Positions 52,689-62,139 of a stretch of DNA of 64,000 nt are shown piece by piece. The stretch lies in assembly GCA_910577815.1 (NCBI GenBank), contig CAJTNO010000001.1, positions 420,754-484,753 on the forward strand. Direction: 5' to 3'. This DNA comes from an uncultured Christensenella sp. Its GTDB lineage: Bacteria; Bacillota; Clostridia; Christensenellales; CAG-917. Every line of letters begins with the position of its first letter. Within the stretch, counting starts at the first letter, position 1. The position numbers and the translations under genes were made by a program. The notes beneath the pieces are model-generated. The model made no database searches and was not told where the DNA came from. It saw only the letters and a program-made list of their open reading frames with translations.

Positions 52689-54662
52689 ATGCCAACATAC
52701 AAAAGTTACTGCTGGTCACTCGGAACAACAAGTTTCAGAATGGTGGAATTTAATAGAAAGATCGAAGAACAGCTAAAATTGCTCGATCAGTTTTGGCTTA
52801 AAACAGAATATGCCAATGAAAAATGGAGTTCTAACAACTCTATACAGACCGCTTACTATAAATTTATTCGTGAACAAGGTTTTATTGAAGAAAAGAACGC
52901 TCTGCGAAAAGATAAAGATGCAAGACAAAAAACTTCAGGACTAGTAGATTTGGGACTGATAGATAAAGAGCGTAGACTAACAGATGCCGGTTATGCACTA
53001 CTTTCTATCGCTAAAAGCGGAAATTTCTCAAGAGATAATATGCTCCGTATTCCTGCAGACAGCTTTATCTATTTCAAACAATTATTAAAATCTTCATGCC
53101 CATTTGAAGATGATAACGTGCGTCCTTTTGTAGTTTTGGCATATATATTATCTGAGGTTGGGGAAATAAGCAAATCGGAATTTACATATCTTTTGCCACT
53201 TGCTATTAATAAAGATAAAACCAAACGCATCGTTAACTATATTAAAGCCATAAGAAACAATAATGCTACAATCGATGATGCTATCATATCCGTAATTTCC
53301 GAAATGGAAAATTATCAAGAAGCAAAGGATATTTTCATTAATGCTTCTAATATTGACGAATCGTTGATCCAAGAAATAGGAATGAACCGCAAAAGTCGAA
53401 CCTATGACATTCCTTACGCCAAACTTTATCATACTTTACAAGAATTTCGTACTTACCACACGAATGAAGCAGCGATTGAATTATTTAATGCTGTAGATAA
53501 AATTTCAGGCAAAGCACGCTCATATTGGAAAATGTACCTTTTTAATTCCATATCACGGAGTAGAATTGAAACAGTCGGTATTAGAGCAGTCAAACAAAAC
53601 AAAGCCATTATAACTATAAATGATGATATTGCTTTTAAAGAAGAATTTTTTAAATTACTACACCTATTTAAAGCAAAGAGTTTGCTGGATGACTATTATG
53701 ATTTAAATAAGCGTTACTTTAAGACGAGCGATACCATTATTTTTCAAGATGATAAAGTCAGGTTTGATATTATACCGAATTGCTATTTCGCTTTGGTAAA
53801 GGATAGTCTATTAAATATAGCGTTTTCAGAAGCCGATAATTTAGATTTTAACTGCGAGCTATCGGCGATTGAAACAACGCTTGCAGTAACCTCAGTACAG
53901 CTATTTCATAAAGCTGAAGAATTATACGGAGTTCAAGTTCGTAGCCTTTTTGACATTCAAGACTTCGTCGAAAAAGATAGATATAAACGCTTTAATCAAA
54001 TGATTGATACTCGTTTTACGGATGATGTGCTCGTTAACTTAATGACAATGTTTGAAAAACGCAGCGATAATGATATTCAAGCGATTGTTACCAATAACGC
54101 TGACGTCCCTACTATATTCGAGTATGTTCTCGCTATTGTGTGGTACAAGATTTCAGGCAGACAAGGAAAAGTTCTCGAATATATGAATCTATCGCTAGAC
54201 GCAGATTTGCTTCCTATTACTCATGCAGCAGGCGGTCACGAAGATATTACATACAAATATGCCGCTACGGCAGATTATCCTGCCCACACTCTACTAATTG
54301 AAATGACATTGGCGAACAAAAATAACCAGCGTCGTATGGAGATGGAACCTGTGTCAAGACACTTGGGCGATTATTTGCTTACCCATCGAGATGAAGAAGC
54401 TTACTGTCTGTTTGCGACTACATTCCTTCACGTCAATGTAACGTCTGATTTTAGAAGCAGAAAAACCACACCCTACTACTCAATGGACGGATCGGAATTT
54501 GTGGAAGGGATGAAGATTATTCCTTTCCAAACAAGCGAGATAAAAACTATAATTAAAAAACAAATAACCTATGCACAACTATATCGCATTTTCGAGCAAG
54601 CATATCAATCAAATGTTGCGCCAAATATGTGGTATCAGCAAGAAATATGCTATCAAATCTGA
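52689..54662 (+). CDS. AlwI-family type II restriction endonuclease
   Basis: A 657-residue endonuclease that cuts unmethylated DNA near an asymmetric site. The N terminus SLGTTSFRMVEFNRKIEEQLKLLDQFW is the AlwI/BstNBI/MlyI-type opening, followed by winged-helix segments for DNA recognition. The catalytic part near residue 520-560 has HAAGGHEDI, LLIEMTLANKNNQRRMEMEPVSRHL and the PD-(D/E)xK-like acidic residues of the family. The length matches AlwI relatives, and there is no sign of truncation. It follows the methyltransferase by 10 bases; the pair should be co-transcribed, with modification first. Confidence 0.88.
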   Translation: MPTYKSYCWSLGTTSFRMVEFNRKIEEQLKLLDQFWLKTEYANEKWSSNNSIQTAYYKFIREQGFIEEKNALRKDKDARQKTSGLVDLGLIDKERRLTDAGYALLSIAKSGNFSRDNMLRIPADSFIYFKQLLKSSCPFEDDNVRPFVVLAYILSEVGEISKSEFTYLLPLAINKDKTKRIVNYIKAIRNNNATIDDAIISVISEMENYQEAKDIFINASNIDESLIQEIGMNRKSRTYDIPYAKLYHTLQEFRTYHTNEAAIELFNAVDKISGKARSYWKMYLFNSISRSRIETVGIRAVKQNKAIITINDDIAFKEEFFKLLHLFKAKSLLDDYYDLNKRYFKTSDTIIFQDDKVRFDIIPNCYFALVKDSLLNIAFSEADNLDFNCELSAIETTLAVTSVQLFHKAEELYGVQVRSLFDIQDFVEKDRYKRFNQMIDTRFTDDVLVNLMTMFEKRSDNDIQAIVTNNADVPTIFEYVLAIVWYKISGRQGKVLEYMNLSLDADLLPITHAAGGHEDITYKYAATADYPAHTLLIEMTLANKNNQRRMEMEPVSRHLGDYLLTHRDEEAYCLFATTFLHVNVTSDFRSRKTTPYYSMDGSEFVEGMKIIPFQTSEIKTIIKKQITYAQLYRIFEQAYQSNVAPNMWYQQEICYQI

Positions 54663-54670
54663 GGTGTACT

Positions 54671-54826
54671 ATGGAAGAACTGATAGTAGAAAATATGAAA
54701 TTAAATGAAGAAATACCTAAAATGTTTTCCTCCGAAGAATTGGATAGGTTTTTAGATATTCTGTCTTCAAACGATAGTGATGCGAAGCGTCAAGATCAAT
54801 TCAGTCGGTTAATAAAAGGAGAATAA
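54671..54826 (+). CDS. Conserved-looking 51-residue protein between the endonuclease and the ATPase
   Basis: A 51-residue acidic protein with an ATG after GAGGTG and a stop three bases before the ATPase start. The sequence is largely helical (LIVENMKLNEEIPKMF, ELDRFLDILSS), without recognisable domain. Tight spacing on both sides and a good ribosome site argue for a real gene. It could be a control or small partner protein of the system, but nothing in the sequence proves it. Confidence 0.6.
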   Translation: MEELIVENMKLNEEIPKMFSSEELDRFLDILSSNDSDAKRQDQFSRLIKGE

Positions 54827-54828
54827 AA

Positions 54829-57250
54829 ATGATTCTTTTATCAATAGAAATTAACTGTTTGCGTGGCATCAAAAATCTTCATTTAGATTTTAATGCTAAA
54901 AATGCTGTTATTTATGGAGACAATGGCACTGGGAAAAGTGGAGTTATTGATGCTATCGATTTTCTAATAAAGGGCGATATTACAAGACTTTCCGGTACTG
55001 GATCTAAAAGTTTAACATTAGGTAAACACGGAAAATATGTAACTGAAGATATAAATCAAGCTTGGGTTAAGGCTATTGTAAAATTACCGAATTACGCAGA
55101 AGAAATTGAAATTAAACGATATTTAAATAATCCCAATGTGCTGGTATGTGATTCAAAATACAAGTCTGATTTTGAAAAAATAAGCAAACTTGCAGAATCG
55201 CAAGCACATTACCTTTCACGTAGAGAGATTTTACAATTTATAAATGCGACAGATCAAGATAGATCAAAAAGCATTGAAAAACTTTTAAATTTATATTCAT
55301 TAGAAAAGAATAGAAGTGCTTTGCAAAAAGTAAAAAAAAGCAATTGATGACGAGCTAAAAACAAGTCGAACTCAAGAAAAAACTTATATCAACAAAATTT
55401 CTGAGGCACTTGGCGTTGAGCAAGCCCTCTGGCTAGATGCTATTAATGACATACGTTCTCAATTAGGAACATTCCTAATTGCTGAGTTAAAAGAAGATTC
55501 TATTGTTTCGAATATAACACTAACAAATACAACTACTCCTAAAGTGGAAGTTACCACATTGCTACAAAAGATTGAAGATATTTATAAATCTTTTTGCGTT
55601 GGAGCAAATAGTTTAATTAACCAAATTAAAGAAGCAAAATTACAATATGAGAAAGTATCTTTATCAAAGCAATACGAGGATGATATCAATTCCATTATGT
55701 TATATGAACAAGGACAAATATTATTAAAATCCGATATTTGCCCACTGTGCGGTCAAGAAATTGAAAGTAAAGATAAACTATTAAGTATTCTTCAAGAGAA
55801 AATCAATAAGCTCAAAGGAACTAGAAAAGTTTTTAATGAGTATCAAAATAGTATTAAGCAATTGCAACAAACACTTGCCACTATAAAGCATCAGCTTTCC
55901 GTGGTTGATTTTAATAAACTGTCAAACTTTATTGACAGCAAGATGTTACAAGATATTCTTACGGATGTCACAAATCTTTATAATGCCGTTGAGAATGAAA
56001 AATTTCCTTCAAATTTAGCACAAGTTTTCTTAGATCAACAGTATGAAAAAATAATAACTACATGTTATATTGATGAATTATGTAAGATTTCTGCTAGTAT
56101 GGCAATAGATAATAAAGAAACGAATTTTAAAAATCTTATTGACATCAATTCCACTTACAGTCTGCTAGTTAAATTACAACGGAATATAGACTTATATACA
56201 CGTTATGCCAATAGAGCAACAACGCTTTTAAATGTGTATGTAGCTTCACAGACAAATGCTTTAAATGAAATGTATAACTCTATACAAGATCGTTATTCTC
56301 AATTGTACAAAATCATACATGAATCTGATGAGGAAAATTTTTCAAGTACTTTTAACAGAAATTCTACAAGTTTGGAATTACAAGTAAAATTTAAAGACGG
56401 GAATATGTATCCTCCTAATGCTGTGCATAGTGAGGGACATCAAGATAGTATGGGTATTTGTTTATTTTTTGCTTTATCAGAAAAGATTTCAAATAGTCAA
56501 TTAAATTTAATTCTTCTTGATGATGTTGTTATGTCAATAGATATTGATCACAGAAAAAACTTTTGTAAATTGCTAAAGGAACAATTTCCTCAAAAACAAT
56601 TTATTATTACGACGCACGATTATATATGGAGAAAAGAATTAGAAACGCAAGGCGTTGTCACAAAAAAAAATATTATTCATTTTAAGTCATGGGACATTGG
56701 GCACGGACCATATGTAGAAGTGGGAAGCAATATTTGGGATGCTATAAATAAGCATCTGGAAAAAGGCGATAAAAGCGAAGCAATAAGTTTAATGCGTTAT
56801 CATATGGAAGAATTCTTTTCTGATATTTGTGCTAAATATAGATTAAAAGTACCTTATTCTACATCAGGTCGTTGGAGTTTAGAAGAAGTTCTTTCTCCTG
56901 TTAATTATCATTACAGACAAGCAATTAAAAAAGCAAAAGAATCAGCAGTTTCATTTAAAAAACCAATAGATAAAATCGAGGCATATGAAAAGTTATACGT
57001 TTCTGCTTTTGACAATCTACAGGTTGAACGTTGGACAATTAATCCTAGCACTCACTTTACAGTCTGGGCTCAATCACTATCAATCGATGAACTTAAATCA
57101 ACTAGTTTTGCTGTAAAAGAGTTTTGCGAAGTATTTGAATGTTCAAATTGCAAAAGTTTAATTAATATTAATTCTGATATTAATTTAACACCACAAATCA
57201 TTTGTTGTGACTGTGGTGATTATTATTTTTCTTGCATAAAGAATAAATAA
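54829..57250 (+). pseudogene. Rad50/SMC-like AAA ATPase, interrupted by a frameshift in an A8 run
   Basis: Read as one chain with a single base removed it is about 806 residues. It has Walker A GDNGTGKS near residue 34, coiled coils, a zinc-hook motif CPLCGQEI, a second coiled coil, a signature-like SEGHQDSMGICLFFALSEK, and Walker B LILLDDVVMSID. A C-terminal extension carries a putative zinc site (CSNCKS ... CCDCGDYYFSC). The break is at the eight A of 55332-55339: the first frame stops at 55347 and the continuation runs in frame +2 without further stops. It could be a sequencing error, a switched-off allele, or a site of transcript slippage. It lies three bases after the 51-residue gene in the restriction operon, so it probably serves in defence. 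Confidence 0.8.
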
Positions 57251-57268
57251 TATGTAGCTATCTTAGCT

Positions 57269-58738
57269 ATGAGAGCAGTAATTTATGCACGTTATTCAAG
57301 CGACAATCAATCGGAAGCGAGTATCGAAGGTCAACTGCGAGAGTGTATGGAATACGCAACCTATAACGATATACAAGTTATGGGAAACTACATAGATAGA
57401 GCGTTATCCGCAAAGACAGACCAACGTCCCGAATTTCAGCGTATGATAAAAGACAGCTACAAACATGCTTTTGATTGTATCATCGTCTGGAAGTTAGACC
57501 GCTTTTCACGCAACCGCTATGACAGCGCACACTATAAAGCCCTGCTCCGCAAAAACGGTGTAAAGGTTGTGTCCGCAAAAGAAACGATTGCGGAAGGCTC
57601 GGAAGGCATACTTCTTGAATCCGTCTTGGAAGGTATGGCGGAATACTATTCCGCAGAACTTTCCGAGAAAGTAACACGAGGAATGAAAGAAAACGCTTTG
57701 AAAGGTCTTTGGAATGGCGGAAACGTGCCGTTTGTATATGTTATCAATGCCGAAAGAAAGTTAGATATAGACCCGCAAGCGGCGCCTATTGTTGCAGAGA
57801 TATTCAAAATGTGTAATGATGGAAAGACTGCAAAAAATATTTATAACATTCTGTCCGAACGCAAAGTAACACGCTCTAACGGAAAGGGACTAAGTTATAA
57901 TGCTATTCGTTATATTCTAACCAACCATGTTTATATCGGCGAGTATTCCCATATGGGTGTTATTATCAAAGACGGTGTTCCGCCTATTGTAAGCGAAGAG
58001 CTTTTCAGTTCAGTACAGTTGGAAGTTGCCAAAAACTCAAAATCACCGGCAAGGCATACGGCAACAGATGACTATTTGCTAACCACAAAACTCTTTTGCG
58101 GACGTTGTGGCGCAATGATGGTCGCTCAGGCAGGTACAAGTAAAACAAAAGGCTTAGTATATCGCTATTATGCTTGCGTACGGCAGAAAAAGCATCTTTG
58201 CGAAAAGAAAATGATAAGCAAGACCAAGTTGGAAGATTTTATCGTCCACAAGACAATGGAATTTTTGAAAGATGACGGCGTTATAGAGAAACTGTCTGAA
58301 AAGCTATACGAATTACAGTACACGGAAAGCACATTGCTTCCCAAACTGCAAGAGCAGTTAAAGCAGAAAGAAAAAGAGATTGAGAATATAGTAAACGCCG
58401 TTCAGAAAGGTTACGCAACTGAAATACTGTTAAAGCGGCTGTCCGATCTTGAAAAAGAACAAACAGAGATAACGGATGCTATTGCCAAAGAACAGTTAAA
58501 AGCCCCGATATTCACGCAAGACCATTTCCGAATGGCACTGTACAATTTCCGCAAGATAGACATATCCAAACAAGACGGAAAACGCAAGATAATAGATACA
58601 TTTATTAACTCGATTTACCTATATGACGACAGTATGAAAATCGTCTACAACGCTAATGGCAAAGAAGAAGTAGTATCGCTTGAGGAACTCGAAAGTTCAA
58701 CTTTGTTTTCAAACGGTGCGCCAAGTGTGTCGGTCTAA
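57269..58738 (+). CDS. Large serine recombinase (site-specific integrase)
   Basis: A 489-residue integrase that inserts and excises the element. The resolvase catalytic domain has the nucleophile Ser in YARYSSDNQ (residue 10), IVWKLDRFSRN and AEYYSAELSEKV. The recombinase domain runs from about 150, then the zinc ribbon (CGRCGAMMV with CVRQKKHLCEKK) and a coiled-coil region (about 340-410). All parts look intact. The start lies 18 bases after the ATPase stop with a weak ribosome site. It marks the right end of the element. Confidence 0.92.
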   Translation: MRAVIYARYSSDNQSEASIEGQLRECMEYATYNDIQVMGNYIDRALSAKTDQRPEFQRMIKDSYKHAFDCIIVWKLDRFSRNRYDSAHYKALLRKNGVKVVSAKETIAEGSEGILLESVLEGMAEYYSAELSEKVTRGMKENALKGLWNGGNVPFVYVINAERKLDIDPQAAPIVAEIFKMCNDGKTAKNIYNILSERKVTRSNGKGLSYNAIRYILTNHVYIGEYSHMGVIIKDGVPPIVSEELFSSVQLEVAKNSKSPARHTATDDYLLTTKLFCGRCGAMMVAQAGTSKTKGLVYRYYACVRQKKHLCEKKMISKTKLEDFIVHKTMEFLKDDGVIEKLSEKLYELQYTESTLLPKLQEQLKQKEKEIENIVNAVQKGYATEILLKRLSDLEKEQTEITDAIAKEQLKAPIFTQDHFRMALYNFRKIDISKQDGKRKIIDTFINSIYLYDDSMKIVYNANGKEEVVSLEELESSTLFSNGAPSVSV

Positions 58739-58826
58739 AAGTCTTCTGACAATTAGACCGATTTTCACGTTTTTGGGGCGTTTTTTGGAAATTTTTGCCC
58801 GAAATACAGCTGACGAACAAAAAACG

Positions 58827-58869
58827 AATGACCGAGTACGGAAAATATGCCGTTCGCGGTCATTTTTTA
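58827..58869 (+). terminator. Terminator after the recombinase
   Basis: AATGACCG (58827-58834) pairs with CGGTCATT (58857-58864), followed by TTTTTATTT. The rest of 58741-59058 has no gene. Confidence 0.75.
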
Positions 58870-58993
58870 TTTGGAAAACAGTAAAAATTTTTCGTCAAAC
58901 ACACTCTTGCTTGCCACTACTAAAAGTATCCCCCGACAAGATTTGAATAAAGAATACAAAACAAATGTGTAACGAAATAAACCCACCTTATTC

Positions 58994-59022
58994 TTTACAA
59001 ACGCGCCGCAAAATGCTATACT
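58994..59022 (+). promoter_or_regulatory. Promoter of the HNH-WYL-RtcB operon
   Basis: TTTACA at 58994-58999 and TATACT at 59017-59022 with a 17-base spacer; AAAGGAGG lies before the first start codon. Confidence 0.65.
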
Positions 59023-59058
59023 AAAAGAGTAAAAATCTATAAAGGAGGTACTCTCGAT

Positions 59059-59313
59059 ATGTTTGCCAAAAGACACAGGTCATACTATACGAAAGAAGGC
59101 TACAAGCAAGTATACAAGCCGAACAGTCCCGAAGCGCGAAGCGACGGGTATGTAGCCGTACACCGAGATGTCGCAAGCAGGAAAATGGGCAGACCGCTGT
59201 GCTCGAACGAAGTGGTGCATCACCGCGACGGAAATAAGCGTAACAATAGACCAAACAACTTGCAAGTGATGAGTCGGCGGAAACATTGGTATGTGCATAA
59301 TGGAAAAAGATAA
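59059..59313 (+). CDS. Short HNH-family nuclease
   Basis: An 84-residue protein with the HNH core VVHHRDGNKRNNRPNNLQVMSRRKH, a His-His...Asn...His arrangement typical of HNH_3 endonucleases. The N terminus is basic (FAKRHRSYYTKEGYKQVYKP) and could bind nucleic acid. It overlaps the start of the WYL gene by 23 bases, so the two are translated together. Its presence before a regulator and an RNA ligase suggests an RNA or DNA cut-and-seal module rather than a homing endonuclease in an intron, though a mobile-element remnant is possible. Confidence 0.82.
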   Translation: MFAKRHRSYYTKEGYKQVYKPNSPEARSDGYVAVHRDVASRKMGRPLCSNEVVHHRDGNKRNNRPNNLQVMSRRKHWYVHNGKR

Positions 59314-60280
59314 AAAACTGCGACCGCTGAAAATATGGGAAATCCTCCGACACGAAACGGACGAAGATCATCCGATGGGAACGGAAACGCTTCGTGCCAA
59401 ACTCGAAGAATGCGGCTATCCTTGCACGCGCAAAACAGTCTATGCCGATATAGCGATGCTGAACAATAACGGCTATGAGATAATGTGTAACCGAAAGATA
59501 AGCAACGAATACTACGTTGCCGATCGCAGTTTTGATATTCCCGAATTGCAAATCTTAATGGATGCCGTGCAAGCCGCAAGTTTTATCACAGACAAAAAGA
59601 CAAAAGTGCTTGTCGGAAAAATAGCGCAGCTCGCAGGCGATAAAAAAGCGGAAGTCTTGCAAAGGAACACTGTCGAATTTCACACGCCCAAAAGCGACAA
59701 CGAGCAGATATTCTATACCGTTGACAAAATAGGCGACGCCATAGAACAGCGTTGGCAAATCTCGTTTTTGTACTTCGATTATGACATTTGCCACCAACGG
59801 GTATATCGCAAAGAAAAGCGGCGGTATGTGGTCAATCCGCTTTCGACCGTGTTCTCCAACGACAACTACTACCTTATGTGCTATGACGATAAACACGGCA
59901 ATATAGGGCATTACCGAATCGATCGTATGGAAGATATGAAAATCGAGTACACTCCTATAACTGAAACGGAAGAGTCAAAGAAATTCGATTTATCGCGCCA
60001 TAAAAGGGCGTTGTTTGGAATGTTCAATGGCGAAGACGCACAGGTAACCTTTCAAGCAGATAAATCGCTTGTAGACCATATTTTCGACAAATTCGGAAAA
60101 GACATATATATAGCATACGGCGAAGGCAGTTCGGTAGTATTTACGGCCGACGTGCAGGTAAGCAAACCGTTTCTCGGTTGGTGTTGCTCGTTCGGCAATA
60201 TGCTAAAAGTGATTGCTCCGCAATTGATAGCGGACAAAGTAAAAGAGTTTTTGGCGGCAATGGCGGAGCAGTATAAGTAA
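59291..60280 (+). CDS. WYL-domain transcriptional regulator
   Basis: A 329-residue regulator (or 326 if the ATG at 59300 is used; neither has a clear ribosome site). The N-terminal winged helix (KIWEILRHETDEDHPMG ... CGYPCTRKTVYADIAML) is followed by a WYL domain with YFDYDICHQRVYRKEKRRYVVNPL and YYLMCYDDKHGNIGHYRIDRM, then a C-terminal WCX extension. WYL proteins sense nucleic acids or nucleotides and control DNA-damage, phage-defence and RNA-repair genes. Here it most likely regulates the rtcB operon it lies in. The small membrane protein gene begins 10 bases after its stop. Confidence 0.9.
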   Translation: MCIMEKDKKLRPLKIWEILRHETDEDHPMGTETLRAKLEECGYPCTRKTVYADIAMLNNNGYEIMCNRKISNEYYVADRSFDIPELQILMDAVQAASFITDKKTKVLVGKIAQLAGDKKAEVLQRNTVEFHTPKSDNEQIFYTVDKIGDAIEQRWQISFLYFDYDICHQRVYRKEKRRYVVNPLSTVFSNDNYYLMCYDDKHGNIGHYRIDRMEDMKIEYTPITETEESKKFDLSRHKRALFGMFNGEDAQVTFQADKSLVDHIFDKFGKDIYIAYGEGSSVVFTADVQVSKPFLGWCCSFGNMLKVIAPQLIADKVKEFLAAMAEQYK

Positions 60281-60290
60281 GGAGAAAACA

Positions 60291-60572
60291 ATGGCAGTAT
60301 TTATTGAAATACTTTCGATTATATTGCAAGGTTTCCGGGGAACGCTGTACGGCATCGCACAGGGGATATATGAACTATTGCCAGCCGCAATGCAACTGAG
60401 AAAATTGGCAAGTTATTTCACTCCGCCGGGAATAGTTGCATTATATTTCGGTGTACCGACCGTAATTGTGACGGTACTGTTTTTCATTGCGCGGAAAGCA
60501 ATGAAAAAGGCAAAGCAAAGTAAGCCGCTGTTCGTCTTGCTAAAATCACAAAAAAATGGTGTAATGAAATAA
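60291..60572 (+). CDS. Small membrane protein of the RtcB operon
   Basis: A 93-residue protein with a hydrophobic N-terminal segment (FIEILSIILQGFRGTLYGIAQGIYEL), a second helix at about 52-66 (GVPTVIVTVLFFIA) and a Lys-rich tail. A GGAGAAA ribosome site precedes its ATG. I recognise no family. The position between regulator and RNA ligase, 12 bases before rtcB, suggests a membrane link for the module, perhaps a stress sensor or toxin-like protein; this is conjecture. Confidence 0.7.
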   Translation: MAVFIEILSIILQGFRGTLYGIAQGIYELLPAAMQLRKLASYFTPPGIVALYFGVPTVIVTVLFFIARKAMKKAKQSKPLFVLLKSQKNGVMK

Positions 60573-60584
60573 AGGGAGTAAGCA

Positions 60585-61817
60585 ATGAAAATCATTCATG
60601 GCAAATATAACGAAGCGAAAATCTACACCGACGTGGTAGACGACGGAGCGGTTGCACAGATACAAGCGATGTGCGATTCGCCCGTTTTTAAGCAATCGAA
60701 AATCCGTATAATGCCCGACGTACACGCAGGCGCAGGCTGTACTATAGGCACAACGATGACTATAGCGGATAAGATCGTGCCGAATATGGTAGGTGTGGAC
60801 ATCGGCTGCGGAATGGAACTTGTGCGCATCGCTGAAAAGAATATCGACCTTGCCGCGCTCGATAATCTTATATACGCGAAAATACCGTCGGGATTCAATT
60901 ACCGCGATAAACCTCACGGATACACACAGCAGATAGACCTTTCCGAGCTTTGTTGCGCGAAACAGGTAAATACGGACTTGGCTTATGTCAGTCTCGGTAC
61001 GCTCGGCGGCGGCAATCACTTTATAGAGGCAGACAGAGACGATGACGGAAATATTTATATCGTCGTACATTCGGGAAGTCGTCACTTGGGTAAAGAGATA
61101 GCCGAACTCTATCAAAACGAAGGTTACCGCAGATTATGCGGCAACTCGCAATCGCAACTGCAAGAAATAATAAAGAAGCTTAAAGCGGAAGGCCGCGCGC
61201 AAGAAATAGAAAAAGAGATACAAGCGGCAAAGAATAAGCAGTCGGAAGTGCCGCAAGATATGGCATACGTCGAAGGCGAACTGTTTGACGATTATATTCA
61301 CGATATGAAGATAACGCAACGCTTTGCCGTACTGAACAGACAAGCAATGGTAGATGAAATCGTGCGCGGCTTGGGGTTGACCGTGGTTGAGCAATTCACC
61401 ACCATACACAATTATATCGATACGGACAATATGATACTGCGCAAAGGAGCGGTGTCGGCGCGTAAGGGCGAGAAACTGCTTATACCTATAAACATGCGCG
61501 ACGGCTCGCTTATCTGCGTAGGCAAAGGGAACGACGATTGGAATCAAAGCGCACCGCACGGCGCGGGCAGGATATTGAGCCGCGGCAAAGCGCGGGCAAC
61601 GCTTACCATGGACGAGTTCAAAAAAGAGATGTCGGGCATTTACACGACGTCGGTAAACCCTAACACATTGGATGAAAGCCCTATGGCGTATAAAACGATT
61701 GACGACATCGTGGATAACGTCGATCCGACAGTTGAGATAGTCAAGCGCATCAAACCGATATATAACTTTAAGGCGAGCGAAGAAGTATCGTTCGGCAAAA
61801 AGGCGTCGGGGAAATAA
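60585..61817 (+). CDS. rtcB: RtcB RNA ligase
   Basis: A 410-residue RNA ligase that joins 2',3'-cyclic-phosphate (or 3'-phosphate) and 5'-hydroxyl ends using GTP and manganese. The metal and guanylate motifs are present: MPDVHAGAGCTIGTT, GVDIGCGMELV, GTLGGGNHFIE, VHSGSRHLGKEI and the guanylated His325 in PHGAGRILSRG. It seals tRNAs or other RNAs cleaved by ribonuclease toxins. It shares the operon with an HNH protein and a WYL regulator. GGGAG precedes the start. It lies outside the obvious mobile block. Confidence 0.95.
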   Translation: MKIIHGKYNEAKIYTDVVDDGAVAQIQAMCDSPVFKQSKIRIMPDVHAGAGCTIGTTMTIADKIVPNMVGVDIGCGMELVRIAEKNIDLAALDNLIYAKIPSGFNYRDKPHGYTQQIDLSELCCAKQVNTDLAYVSLGTLGGGNHFIEADRDDDGNIYIVVHSGSRHLGKEIAELYQNEGYRRLCGNSQSQLQEIIKKLKAEGRAQEIEKEIQAAKNKQSEVPQDMAYVEGELFDDYIHDMKITQRFAVLNRQAMVDEIVRGLGLTVVEQFTTIHNYIDTDNMILRKGAVSARKGEKLLIPINMRDGSLICVGKGNDDWNQSAPHGAGRILSRGKARATLTMDEFKKEMSGIYTTSVNPNTLDESPMAYKTIDDIVDNVDPTVEIVKRIKPIYNFKASEEVSFGKKASGK

Positions 61818-62030
61818 AAAAACGGATAGAGATGTTGCGCAGCATATAAAACGCCTGCAGACCATATTAAGGTAAAGCGATTCAAAATACAGAAAAACGA
61901 GATTTTGTAGCACACATCTATAAAAACGCGAGATTTCGTAAAACACACACTCGCAAATGCACGTTGACATAACGTCCTTTTCTTTTAGAAAAGCATGAAA
62001 ATGCCGCGTGCATTTTCTCGTTTCTAACGC

Positions 62031-62090
62031 GCAAACAAATATTAGCTATTGTATCAAGCTGACGTTGTAAACATCAAAGTCGTTATCGGC
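62031..62090. repeat. Degenerate member of the foldback repeat family
   Basis: The segment after GCGCAAAC contains ATTAGCTAT and GACGTTGTAAACATC, the latter identical to 15 bases of the 154-bp unit at 21147. The inverted arm on the right is missing. Upstream (61860-61960) two copies of CGAGATTT[TC]GTA..ACACA are seen; otherwise 61818-62110 holds no gene. Confidence 0.6.
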
Positions 62091-62113
62091 AAGGCTTTTT
62101 TATAACAAAATTA

Positions 62114-62137
62114 AAAGCGGACGTCCGTCCGCTATTT
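62114..62137. terminator. Bidirectional terminator between rtcB and queF
   Basis: AGCGGACG and CGTCCGCT pair around a TC loop, with A-rich sequence on one side and ATTTTATT on the other, ending both converging operons. Confidence 0.8.
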
Positions 62138-62139
62138 TA

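Larger units (their letters stand above)
48285..58745. mobile_element. Integrated mobilizable element with MobV relaxase, AlwI-type restriction system and serine recombinase
   Basis: The block runs from just after the tRNA-Arg terminator to just after the serine recombinase gene; both ends are approximate, as no flanking repeat could be identified. It carries mobilisation (MobV relaxase and oriT), integration (large serine recombinase) and cargo (restriction-modification plus ATPase). The cargo, 50543-57250, is clearly richer in A+T than the relaxase, the recombinase and the chromosome around, pointing to a separate origin. No conjugation channel genes are present, so it would need a helper element to transfer. 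No partial tRNA-Arg copy was seen at the right end, so the tRNA is probably a neighbour and not the target. Confidence 0.75.

Noticed and set aside
58680..58946. An 88-codon frame over the end of the serine recombinase
   Set aside because: It overlaps the recombinase C terminus and a terminator hairpin, with no ribosome site.
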